Shown one piece after another: positions 1 through 6,349 of a stretch of 8,109 nt of DNA. The DNA comes from UBA8437 sp003445035 (GTDB lineage Bacteria > Planctomycetota > Planctomycetia > Planctomycetales > Planctomycetaceae), in NCBI GenBank assembly GCA_937901285.1, contig CALCHI010000087.1, positions 1 through 8,109 of the forward strand. The letters are read 5' to 3'. Numbering within the stretch: position 1 is the stretch's first letter; every line of letters starts with the position of its first letter. The notes beneath the pieces were generated by a model, which made no database searches, was not told the origin of the DNA, and saw only the letters and a list, made by a program, of their open reading frames with translations. Position numbers and translations under genes: made by a program.

Positions 1-509
1 TTGGATACCAAGCGGGAAGTCTCGGGGCCACAGGATAGCAGCCGACGATCTGGGATAACGGTCAACCATTTGGATAATGGATCCGACTGATCACGCCACA
101 GGCGATAGCCGACGACGTACGGAATCAGTCCGGACAGAACCAGCAGCAGCCATCCTCCAACCGTTCTCGGCCAGGGCACGCCGTACCAGATGTGGGTGAG
201 AAACCCCGTTTTTTCTGGAGGCGGCGCGAATGACGATTCATCCACCGTGAAAGACGCCGATTTTGCCTGCTGATTCAACAGCCTCGGCGACTCATCCAGG
301 GCAGGGGGGGCGGCGGACGGACGTCGGACGACGCGGCCGACAGCGACCAGTTCATCGACATCGCGGATCAGGCTCCAGGCCTCCGAATCCTGGGAGACTT
401 CGTGCGTATCTTTGAGCTTCCCGGCCTGGAGAAATTTTCGGACCTGCTCTCCGGAAAAGGGCCCCTGAACCTTCCCCTGCTGCCTGGTCCGAACAAAGTA
501 TTGGGCCAT
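1..509 (-). CDS. GYF_2-domain (DUF4339-like) single-pass membrane protein, C-terminus cut by window edge
   Basis: An open frame of 169 codons runs from an ATG at 509 to the left edge without a stop, so the 3' part is missing. Residues 4-54 match the GYF_2 (DUF4339) pattern as I know it: an aromatic start (YFVRT), the central GPFSGEQVRKFL at 16-27, AGKL at 29-32, and a Trp (W45) near the end. This small fold is usually seen as a peptide-binding or adaptor module at the N-terminus of bacterial membrane proteins. A Pro/Ser-rich linker follows (about 60-105), then one likely membrane segment at 117-136 (GGWLLLVLSGLIPYVVG). A second in-frame ATG lies five codons upstream at 524, but the purine-rich AAGGGGA lies just before the 509 start, so I chose 509. 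It follows the 748-residue mosaic gene on the same strand after about 75 bases and may be co-transcribed with it. Its specific function is unknown. The domain call is good; the role is not determinable from sequence. Confidence 0.82.
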   Translation of the reverse strand, partial: MAQYFVRTRQQGKVQGPFSGEQVRKFLQAGKLKDTHEVSQDSEAWSLIRDVDELVAVGRVVRRPSAAPPALDESPRLLNQQAKSASFTVDESSFAPPPEKTGFLTHIWYGVPWPRTVGGWLLLVLSGLIPYVVGYRLWRDQSDPLSKWLTVIPDRRLLSCGPETSRLVS

Positions 510-513
510 GACT

Positions 514-520
514 TCCCCTT
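514..520 (-). promoter_or_regulatory. Ribosome binding site that decides the start at 509
   Basis: On the minus strand the bases just upstream of the 509 ATG read AAGGGGAAGTC. AAGGGGA lies 4 bases before the ATG, a little close but usable as a Shine-Dalgarno site. It falls inside the coding region that would result from the alternative start at 524, which has no comparable purine run before it. This favours 509. Confidence 0.5.
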
Positions 521-536
521 TCATTGCCGCGTGTCA

Positions 537-557
537 ACTCGGGCAGAACTCCCGAGT
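537..557. other. Perfect 7-bp inverted repeat (stem-loop) between two minus-strand genes
   Basis: ACTCGGG at 537-543 is the exact reverse complement of CCCGAGT at 551-557, with a 7-base loop. It lies in the short gap between the stop of the mosaic gene (585) and the start of the GYF_2 gene (509). No T-run follows on the minus strand, so it is not a classical intrinsic terminator. It could attenuate transcription or mark an mRNA processing or stability point between the two genes, or be chance. Confidence 0.35.
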
Positions 558-584
558 CGTTGGGCAATGCGCCATGTGAACCGC

Positions 585-2831
585 TCAAAGTCCCGAGATC
601 ACCTTCAGCAGGTCGCGGAGCCGATTCTTGATGCTGAACTGAAATCCGGCCGATTGCCCGTCCGACAACAACGAGGCCTGGCTTCGGACGCTTCGGGCCA
701 CTCCGGACTTTGCCTGACTAAACAACTTCTGCAACGCGGGAAGTTCCCCCTTCAACTTGATGATCTGCACCTCGTTCGACACTTTTTCTCTGGTCAACTC
801 ACGCACCCGGGACACCGATGTCTCCTCGTCATCAATCTCGTTGTCGATTCTGCGGTTCCTCGCCTGGAGCGAGCTGACCGATGAAATCACGACTCGATTT
901 CGGCTCGCGACCTTCTGCATGGTCGTGAAGTAGGTCCTCCCTGTCTTGATGGTCGCCAGGGAGTCCATCCGCTTCTTGCCGAGATCCGGACAGGTTCGAC
1001 AGGGGATCCGGCCAAAACCCAGGCAATCCGCACACGGATACTTGGTGCCACGGATTTTCTGGTACCCGTTCTTGCAGGACTGAGTCGGACAGCCATTGAT
1101 CCCGTTCCCTGAACAGAGTCCACAGGCGGCATCCTTTGACCCCGGCTTCTTGGCAACCTGGTTCTTCCCGGGACCGGCTGGAGACCCTTTCTTGAAATTG
1201 AAACCCGGGTTCCCTCTGGGAGCGGCTTTCCCGCCAGCCGGCTTCTTGACAACAGTCTTATTGGCACTGCCGGTCGGACTCTTGACGCCATTCTTCGCCG
1301 CCAGGGCCTTCCACTGAAGGATCAGCCGGGCAAACCGCTGCTTCCCGCCCTTTGTATCTCGGATCGACTGGAGAGCCTTGTCGGACTTCATCATTTCAAA
1401 GTCGGCGAACCCCATCCTGACGGCTTCCCTCAACGAGGCCAGGACCCGTCCGTCCAACGCGGTTTTGTTGGGCGCGGCCAACGCACGGGCCTCGTTATAA
1501 AACACCGCGGCGCCCAGTTGCTTTTCCCTGGCATCCAACGGAGGGAACTCCTTCTGGAAGTTCCGAAAGTGCTTGGCCGATTCCATGAAGGCGATGTGCG
1601 CCGCCGCCATGTTGTCACCCGAGGCGAGTTTTTCACCGAGCGATTGGGCGATCCCTGATGCCAGGAAGAGAATCATCCGCTGCTTCTGCTTTTCGAGCAG
1701 TTGGAGATCCTTTCGCACCAGGACCATTTCGACCAGTTCCAGTGATTTGGCGAAGTCGCCCTGTTTGATCAACTGCACCACATCCCGCATTTGAGAGTCC
1801 GCCGTATCCGGGTCGGCATCGGGTTTGGCCCCCGCAACCCGCGGTTCCTCTTTCTTGCCGACCACGGTCGTCTTGCTCTTTGTTGGGGAAGTCGCGACGG
1901 ACTTCTTGTCGGCGTCACCTCGAACAACCCTGAACCGGTACTGGACCGAGGCGGACAGCGAAGGCTTCCCGTCATCACTGACCACGACGGTGATCGGGAG
2001 CGTCCGACCAACAAGGGACTCCGGAGGTTGCCAGAGAAACTGCCCCGTATCGGCATCGATCTTCGCGTTCTTGGGCACGGCCCCGGTCAACCGGTACTTG
2101 AGGCGGTTGCGAGGGAAATCCCGGTCCTGCCCGCCTCCCATGTCGGCGACGAAGGTCGCCCCGGTGGGAACGCGAAAAGCCTTGCTCGCAACCGTGGAAG
2201 CCAGCGACGGTCGCGTGTTGGCCTCCAGGACCTTGACGGGAATCTTGACCAATTGCTCCAAGTCCGGCGAATCCACGCGAGCCTTGATCACGATCGTATA
2301 TTCACCCGGCCCCTGCTGTTCACTGGGAGTCCAGGTCACGGCGCCGGTGAGTGGATCCAGCCGGACGCCGGTCGGGACCTCTCCGGACAGGGAAAACCTG
2401 ATCGCCGCGCCGGAGACACCGGTCAGGGAGACGGGCGCGGGAATCCGTACTTCCTGGAGTTCCACCACCTCCTGGACCGAAATCGGTCCAACGGTGAAAG
2501 CCGGCCCGACACCTGGCCGATTCGAAGGCCGATCGTTTTTGTCATCCCCGGGAACTGTTGTGGCCAGCTGTTCACCGGATGAGGCGACAGCAGGACCGGC
2601 CGAATCGGTGCTCCCGCTCAGCAGCAACGCAATTCCACCCGCCCCGATCACGAAGACGGTCGCCAATCCGCCCCACACCAGCAGCGGAAGAAATGACGCC
2701 ACGAACGACTGGCCGCCGTGTGACGAAAAATCAAGCGGTTGCCCACACTGGCAGAGGACCTGGCGATCGCCGGGATGCTGACGAACACGAAAAGTCCTGG
2801 AACAGTTCCCGCACCGAACGATCAACGACAT
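585..2831 (-). CDS. Membrane-anchored mosaic: zinc ribbon, TM, two Ig-like domains, TPR-like helices, DnaJ-type Cys-rich domain, coiled coil
   Basis: This 748-residue protein starts at the ATG at 2831; the upstream frame meets a stop with no other ATG between. Order of parts: a short zinc ribbon with C7-x2-C10 and C27-x-C29; one membrane segment at about 48-71; an acidic/Ser linker; two cadherin- or He_PIG-like Ig repeats, about 115-204 (core DPLTGAVTWTP) and 208-303 (core DADTGQFLWQPP); a charged linker; an alpha-helical TPR-like region, about 345-515; a Lys/Gly/Pro-rich linker, about 516-566; four cysteine pairs resembling the DnaJ central domain, C570-x2-C573, C581-x4-C586, C600-x2-C603 and C611-x2-C614, three followed by a G or GxG pattern; and a charged, probably coiled-coil stretch, about 655-707. 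Arginines before the membrane segment predict that the N-terminal ribbon is cytoplasmic and the rest exported. There is no J-domain and no enzymatic motif. I do not recognise a named family for the whole protein; scaffold or surface-assembly roles are guesses. No Shine-Dalgarno site is obvious. Confidence 0.88.
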   Translation of the reverse strand: MSLIVRCGNCSRTFRVRQHPGDRQVLCQCGQPLDFSSHGGQSFVASFLPLLVWGGLATVFVIGAGGIALLLSGSTDSAGPAVASSGEQLATTVPGDDKNDRPSNRPGVGPAFTVGPISVQEVVELQEVRIPAPVSLTGVSGAAIRFSLSGEVPTGVRLDPLTGAVTWTPSEQQGPGEYTIVIKARVDSPDLEQLVKIPVKVLEANTRPSLASTVASKAFRVPTGATFVADMGGGQDRDFPRNRLKYRLTGAVPKNAKIDADTGQFLWQPPESLVGRTLPITVVVSDDGKPSLSASVQYRFRVVRGDADKKSVATSPTKSKTTVVGKKEEPRVAGAKPDADPDTADSQMRDVVQLIKQGDFAKSLELVEMVLVRKDLQLLEKQKQRMILFLASGIAQSLGEKLASGDNMAAAHIAFMESAKHFRNFQKEFPPLDAREKQLGAAVFYNEARALAAPNKTALDGRVLASLREAVRMGFADFEMMKSDKALQSIRDTKGGKQRFARLILQWKALAAKNGVKSPTGSANKTVVKKPAGGKAAPRGNPGFNFKKGSPAGPGKNQVAKKPGSKDAACGLCSGNGINGCPTQSCKNGYQKIRGTKYPCADCLGFGRIPCRTCPDLGKKRMDSLATIKTGRTYFTTMQKVASRNRVVISSVSSLQARNRRIDNEIDDEETSVSRVRELTREKVSNEVQIIKLKGELPALQKLFSQAKSGVARSVRSQASLLSDGQSAGFQFSIKNRLRDLLKVISGL

Positions 2832-3110
2832 TGGATTGGCCCGATTGTCAGCTAATGGTGTCTGAAATTATCTCTCTGTATCCGACAACCGAACTCGCTC
2901 AGGACAGAACAAGCCCCAGCGTTTTTTGGCATCCGCCGAGACGGTCCAAGTGCATCGATGAAGAGCCCTGCGCACACCTCTTCAAATCGGTCGTCGTCGT
3001 TCAACCTATTAAATCAACATCCAGAACATCAAGTCCACAACTAATCCACTGCACTAGAATATACCAAGACAAAAACACGCCGGCCCGGTGCCTGCCCCTG
3101 CACTGCCAGT

Positions 3111-3126
3111 CGCGTCAGCTGACACG
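3111..3126. repeat. Imperfect 16-bp palindrome around GTCAGCTGAC
   Basis: GTCAGCTGAC at 3114-3123 is a perfect 10-base palindrome. It extends to 3111-3126 with one mismatched pair (C3113 against A3124). A palindrome with no loop suits a dimeric DNA-binding protein better than an RNA hairpin. It lies about 285 bases upstream of the mosaic gene and 55 bases beyond the FGE-like stop, so its target is unclear. Confidence 0.3.
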
Positions 3127-3161
3127 CCCCGGCAACCGGTACGGCACGTACAAAGCGGGCT

Positions 3162-3178
3162 CGGTCCCGGCCGGGCCG
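3162..3178 (-). terminator. GC-only hairpin immediately after the FGE-like stop codon
   Basis: On the minus strand, one base after the TGA, CGGCCC pairs with GGGACCG around a GGCC loop, with a single bulged A. That gives six G-C pairs. Only a short TTT appears about 10 bases later, so it is not a textbook intrinsic terminator. It could protect the mRNA 3' end or slow polymerase, with the T-run at 3075-3071 further downstream as an alternative end point. Confidence 0.25.
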
Positions 3179-3179
3179 G

Positions 3180-4304
3180 TCACTGTCGCCCGGCAGCCTT
3201 CTCGTACGCCGCCAAACCGTCGTGCGACACCACGCAGCGGAAACCGGTGTGGTACAGGCCCGAAGCCTCCTCGCCCTTCATCCGGGCCGTTACCCGGTAA
3301 CCGGTGCAGTAAGTGTCGCTGCACATGAACGAACCGCCACGCTGGATCCGCTTGAGGATGTCCGGTTCGTCGGGATCATAACTCTCCTCGGGCCCCTGCG
3401 GATTCCGTCGGGGACTGTCGCTGTAATAGTCGGCCGTGTAGTTGTCGTGGCACCACTCCCAGACGTTGCCCGACATGTCGAACAGGCCGTAACCGTTCTT
3501 GGGAAACACCCCGACCGGAGACGTCGCCAGGTGGCCGTCTTCGTTGTCGTTCTTGACCGGGAAGGCTCCCTGCCAGATGTTGTTGAGCCACTTTCCTCCG
3601 GGGTTCCGTTCATCACCCCAGGGGTAGGTCTTGCCGTCCAGGCCGCCCCTCGCTGCAAACTCCCACTCGGCCTCCGTCGGCAGCCGCTTGCCGGCCCATC
3701 GGCAGTACGCATTCACGTCGTGCCACGAGACATGCACGACCGGGTGGTCCATCCGCTCGACGATGGAACTCTCCGGCCCCTCGGGATGTCGCCAGTTGGC
3801 CCCCGGCACATACTCCCACCAGCCGTAGGCCCCCAGTTGGGGATCGATCTCACCCGGCTTCAATCCCTGCTTCATGCAGATCGACCCCGGCCGATTCAAC
3901 TCGGGCAGGATCTTCGCCTCGGTCCGCTTCGAACCTTCACGAACCGAACTGAAATCGGGCTTCTTCTCGGCCGCCGTCACGTAACCGGAGGCCGTCACGA
4001 ATCGTTCGAACTCGGCGTTGGTCACCTCGTAGAGATCAATGTAGAAGCCGTCCAGTTCGACCTTGTGAGGAGGAAATTCGTCATCGTTGCTCCCTCCGTC
4101 ACGGGTCCCCATCTCGAACACGTCACCGGGGATCCAGGCCATGCCTTCAAGAACGTCTGCCGGACGTTCGGTGACGACCGGTGGGAGACGAGAGTCGGAC
4201 CCGCCGCCGGTTCGCACCGGAGGGGTCAAAGGGGTCGATTGCGCACAGCCCCCCACGGTGACCAGCGCCACGACGGGGATCAGTGAGGAGAGGGATCGGA
4301 GCAT
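3180..4304 (-). CDS. FGE-family (SUMF1/FGE-sulfatase domain) lipoprotein with both active-site cysteines
   Basis: FGE oxidises a cysteine in the CxPxR motif of sulfatases to formylglycine, using O2 and copper. I chose the ATG at 4304 (374 residues) over an upstream in-frame GTG at 4343 because it gives a clean lipoprotein signal: MLRSLSS, a hydrophobic stretch, then V-G-G-C with the lipidated Cys20. A Pro/Gly linker leads to the domain, about 54-358. It follows the SUMF1 fold closely: MAWIPGDVFEMGT, DLYEVTNAEFERFV, NWRHPEGPESSIV, HPVVHVSWHDVNAYC, AGKRLPTEAEWEFAARGG, NNIWQGAFPV, NGYGLFDMSGNVWEW, GGSFMCSDTYCTGYR and GFRCV. Cys328 and Cys333 align with human SUMF1 Cys336 and Cys341, the catalytic pair that most non-FGE members of this fold lack. 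The serine three residues before Cys328 and the NIW/EDG calcium-site residues are also kept. The loop after ARMK lacks the NTPD sequence of classical FGEs. Export would place it beside secreted sulfatases; no sulfatase lies in this window. Domain call near certain; true FGE activity probable. Confidence 0.93.
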   Translation of the reverse strand: MLRSLSSLIPVVALVTVGGCAQSTPLTPPVRTGGGSDSRLPPVVTERPADVLEGMAWIPGDVFEMGTRDGGSNDDEFPPHKVELDGFYIDLYEVTNAEFERFVTASGYVTAAEKKPDFSSVREGSKRTEAKILPELNRPGSICMKQGLKPGEIDPQLGAYGWWEYVPGANWRHPEGPESSIVERMDHPVVHVSWHDVNAYCRWAGKRLPTEAEWEFAARGGLDGKTYPWGDERNPGGKWLNNIWQGAFPVKNDNEDGHLATSPVGVFPKNGYGLFDMSGNVWEWCHDNYTADYYSDSPRRNPQGPEESYDPDEPDILKRIQRGGSFMCSDTYCTGYRVTARMKGEEASGLYHTGFRCVVSHDGLAAYEKAAGRQ

Positions 4305-4423
4305 GTTGTTGTCGAGTCTAACAGTCCGTGCCGGGCAAGGCACCCAAGCCCTGACTTACGGGATTCTGACAACTTCTGGTAGAGTGACCGCCGGATCCTT
4401 GGCCCCATCCACACGAGGCGAAG
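4305..4423. promoter_or_regulatory. Divergent promoter region between FGE-like lipoprotein and propeller-cytochrome genes
   Basis: Two genes start back to back here, so both 5' control regions must lie in these 119 bases or inside the genes. Plus strand: TGGTAGAGT at 4377-4385 resembles an extended -10 element, without a clear -35. Minus strand: TTGTCA (4374-4369) resembles a -35 box, but no good -10 lies at the right distance. A perfect 5-bp inverted repeat, GTGCC (4328-4332) with GGCAC (4339-4343), is a possible operator. GTTGTC (4308-4313) and GACAAC (4368-4373) form a second, widely spaced inverted pair. None is decisive alone. Confidence 0.4.
4415..4418 (+). promoter_or_regulatory. Ribosome binding site of the propeller-cytochrome gene
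   Basis: GAGG lies 5 bases before the ATG at 4424. It supports this start, which also places the signal peptide correctly. Confidence 0.6.
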
Positions 4424-6283
4424 ATGTACTGCCAGACAACTCTCTCCCCACGTCACCTGCCGACCCTGGCCGCCATCCTGTTTGGACTGATCGCCACACC
4501 GGCGATCGCCCGCGACTCGAACAGCCTGATGGACATCTCGGCTGACGGCCGCCTGCTGGCCTGTTCCAACCGTGACGGCGGCACCGTCTCCATCGTTGAT
4601 CTCAAGACGCTCAAAAAGCTCAGGGAAACCCCTGTCGGCGTGCATCCCGAAGGTGTCGCGTTCCTGGGCAAAACACACACCCTGGCCGTGGCTGTCTACA
4701 ACGACGACAGCGTCGCGTTGCTCGATGCCGACACCGGCAAGATCACCTCTCGCATCCCCGTCTTCGACGAACCATACGGCGTGGTCTCCAACACCAAGGG
4801 CACCCGCATCTACGTCACGCTCGAGTTCCCGGGTCGCATAGTCGAGATCGACTCCGGGACAAGCAAGGTCCTCCGCCAACTGCCCGGCGGCCGGTTCCCC
4901 CGTGGCCTGGCCCTGTCGCCCGATGGCAAAACGCTCTACACGGCCGAGTACTACTCGTCCCGGGTCAACGCGATCAACATCACCAGTGGCAAGATCGTGG
5001 ACACGTGGAAGGGAGCCAGCACCGACAACCTCTGCCGGCAGATCGTGCTGCACCCGACTCGCCCCAAGGCCTACATTCCCCACATTCGCTCGAGAACTGC
5101 GGCCGCCCAGGGTGAAGGCTCCATTTTCCCCTACGTCGGAGTCGTCGACACCAAGGGGGGGGAGGGACGCCGACGCAAACGGATTCCGATGGACGCGTTT
5201 CTGGGCAACCTCGTCACTGCCAACCCCTGGGAGATCGACGTCTCGGCAGACGGCAAACGGTTTTTCGTTGTCTTCTCGGGCACCGACGACATGTTTCTCT
5301 GCGACACCGTCGATGACGATTACACCGAGATCAAGCTGCGGCGTCGCATCACCCTGGGACACAACCCCCGTGCCGTCCGCGTTTCGCCCGATGGTGCCCG
5401 TTTCTTTGTCTACAACGCCCTGGACTTCAACGTCGTCGCCTACGACGCCAACTCGGGCCGGTCTCTGGCCACCATTTCGGTGACGGACAACCCGCTGTCC
5501 AAGGAAATCCATCGCGGCAAGATCCTGTTCTACACGGCCCTGCAACCGATGGTCGGGCGGCGATGGATCAGCTGTTCCAGTTGCCACCCCGACGGAGATC
5601 CCGATGGACGGACGTGGCAGAATCCCGAGGGGCTCAGGGCCACACCGCCGTTGTTCGGATTGGCCTGGACCCATCCGCTGCACTGGTCAGCCGACCGCGA
5701 CGAATCCCAGGACTTTGAACACACCATTCGGGGCGCACTGATGCAGGGCCGTGGCCTGGTTCGCGGTGGCATCAACAAGTCCCTGGACAAGCCCAACAAG
5801 GGACTCTCGGCCGACCTGGACGCGCTGGCCGCCTACACCAATTCCCACAAGTTCACGATGAGCCCCTACGCAAAAACCGGCCTTTCAGAATCCGCCCAGC
5901 GTGGCCGTTCGCTGTTCAATTCCAAGAAAGTCGGATGTGCCACCTGTCACTCCGGTCCCTTCTACACCGACTCCCGGCCCCGGCCGAAACCGCTCCGCCA
6001 CGACGTTGGCACCGGGCAGGCCGATCCCAGCGAGAAAATGGGGCCGAAATACGACACGCCCATGCTGCTGGGCCTGTACCGTTCGGCGCCTTACCTGCAC
6101 CACGGGAAAGCGGCGACCCTGGTCGACGTGCTGACGACCCACAACACCGGCGACCGGCACGGCCACACCAGTCACCTCGACAGGAAACAACTGGGTGACC
6201 TGGCCGAGTTTCTCAAGGCTCTGCCCTACCAGGATCCCGCTGCCGCCGCGAAAAAAGCGGGCCTGATAAAAGTCGCTCGCTGA
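4424..6283 (+). CDS. Exported YVTN-type beta-propeller fused to a di-heme cytochrome c (CCP/MauG-like) domain
   Basis: The 619-residue product has a Sec signal peptide with a hydrophobic core at 15-26 and a likely cleavage after ATPAIA (A29). Residues about 35-355 form a YncE/YVTN-like propeller, seen in repeated units such as DGGTVSIVDLKTLK, DDSVALLDADTGK, LALSPDGKTLYTAEY and VRVSPDGARFFVYN. The C-terminal part has two c-type haem sites, C384-S-S-C387-H388 and C505-A-T-C508-H509, 121 residues apart. This is somewhat shorter than the roughly 140 usual in bacterial di-heme cytochrome c peroxidases. The ending APYLHHGKAATLVDVLTTHN (556-574) is the hallmark found near the end of CCP/MauG-type proteins, and Met547 is a possible haem ligand. 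Known relatives reduce peroxide or oxidise protein or small-molecule substrates outside the cytoplasm; the substrate here cannot be read from sequence. An eight-G run at 5155-5162 is in frame. The gene leads the plus-strand series and diverges from the FGE-like gene. Confidence 0.92.
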   Translation: MYCQTTLSPRHLPTLAAILFGLIATPAIARDSNSLMDISADGRLLACSNRDGGTVSIVDLKTLKKLRETPVGVHPEGVAFLGKTHTLAVAVYNDDSVALLDADTGKITSRIPVFDEPYGVVSNTKGTRIYVTLEFPGRIVEIDSGTSKVLRQLPGGRFPRGLALSPDGKTLYTAEYYSSRVNAINITSGKIVDTWKGASTDNLCRQIVLHPTRPKAYIPHIRSRTAAAQGEGSIFPYVGVVDTKGGEGRRRKRIPMDAFLGNLVTANPWEIDVSADGKRFFVVFSGTDDMFLCDTVDDDYTEIKLRRRITLGHNPRAVRVSPDGARFFVYNALDFNVVAYDANSGRSLATISVTDNPLSKEIHRGKILFYTALQPMVGRRWISCSSCHPDGDPDGRTWQNPEGLRATPPLFGLAWTHPLHWSADRDESQDFEHTIRGALMQGRGLVRGGINKSLDKPNKGLSADLDALAAYTNSHKFTMSPYAKTGLSESAQRGRSLFNSKKVGCATCHSGPFYTDSRPRPKPLRHDVGTGQADPSEKMGPKYDTPMLLGLYRSAPYLHHGKAATLVDVLTTHNTGDRHGHTSHLDRKQLGDLAEFLKALPYQDPAAAAKKAGLIKVAR

Positions 6284-6302
6284 CCTCCGTGTATTCCGGC
6301 AT

Positions 6303-6316
6303 GGCGAGGACTCGCC
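6303..6316 (+). other. Short hairpin between the cytochrome and thioredoxin genes
   Basis: GGCGA (6303-6307) pairs perfectly with TCGCC (6312-6316) around a GGAC loop. It lies 20 bases after the cytochrome stop within the 66-base gap. No T-run follows, so it is unlikely to end transcription. It could be an mRNA processing or stability element, or chance in GC-rich DNA. Confidence 0.25.
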
Positions 6317-6349
6317 GACGCACGCCTCATCCATCGGACCCCTTCCCTC

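Larger units (their letters stand above)
2832..3179. other. Intergenic region with A+T-rich segment and GC-rich inverted repeats
   Basis: The gap separates the end of the FGE-like gene from the start of the mosaic gene, both on the minus strand. I see no convincing gene in it: the plus-strand frame that crosses it is Arg/Pro/Ser-rich and continues antisense into both neighbours. The half next to the mosaic gene should hold that gene's promoter. A GATAAT-like -10 box reads on the minus strand at 2867-2872, about 35 bases before the ATG, but I found no good -35 partner. Bases 3001-3075 are only about 35% G+C by hand count (26 of 75), far below the flanking genes. The part next to the FGE-like gene (3076-3179) is strongly GC-rich and palindromic, and ends on the minus strand in a run of five T (3075-3071). 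That arrangement would suit transcription termination for the FGE-like gene, but no clean stem directly precedes the T-run. Confidence 0.5.

Noticed and set aside
352..588. 78-residue minus-strand open frame overlapping the GYF_2 gene
   Set aside because: It is out of frame with the GYF_2 domain, which is clearly coding in the adjacent frame and open to the window edge.
1791..2781. Two long plus-strand open frames (263 and 318 residues) opposite the mosaic gene
   Set aside because: Both lie antisense to well-formed Ig-like and zinc-ribbon coding sequence; composition is Arg/Pro/Ser-heavy and no motif is seen.
2867..2872. GATAAT -10-like box upstream of the mosaic gene
   Set aside because: A single hexamer in A+T-richer DNA without a -35 partner at 16-18 bases is too weak to list as a promoter.
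3071..3095. Intrinsic terminator ending in the five-T run after the FGE-like gene
   Set aside because: I could only pair three contiguous G-C bases with mismatches directly before the T-run; not a convincing stem.
2558..3328. Plus-strand open frame crossing the gap between the mosaic and FGE-like genes
   Set aside because: Arg/Pro/Ser/Thr-rich with no motif, starts and ends inside real antisense genes, and no ribosome site is evident.
3222..4286. 354-residue plus-strand open frame opposite the FGE-like gene
   Set aside because: The minus-strand frame carries the complete SUMF1 fold with a signal peptide; the plus-strand frame is its shadow.
4305..4343. Upstream GTG start (4343) for the FGE-like gene
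   Set aside because: It would add 13 residues in front of a well-formed lipoprotein signal, including charged residues, and has no ribosome site. The ATG at 4304 fits better, although it also lacks a clear site.
4280..5683. 467-residue open frame antisense to the propeller-cytochrome gene
   Set aside because: It mirrors the codons of a clearly real gene, is rich in Val/Gly/Asp/Arg as expected for an antisense shadow in GC-rich DNA, and has no recognisable domain.
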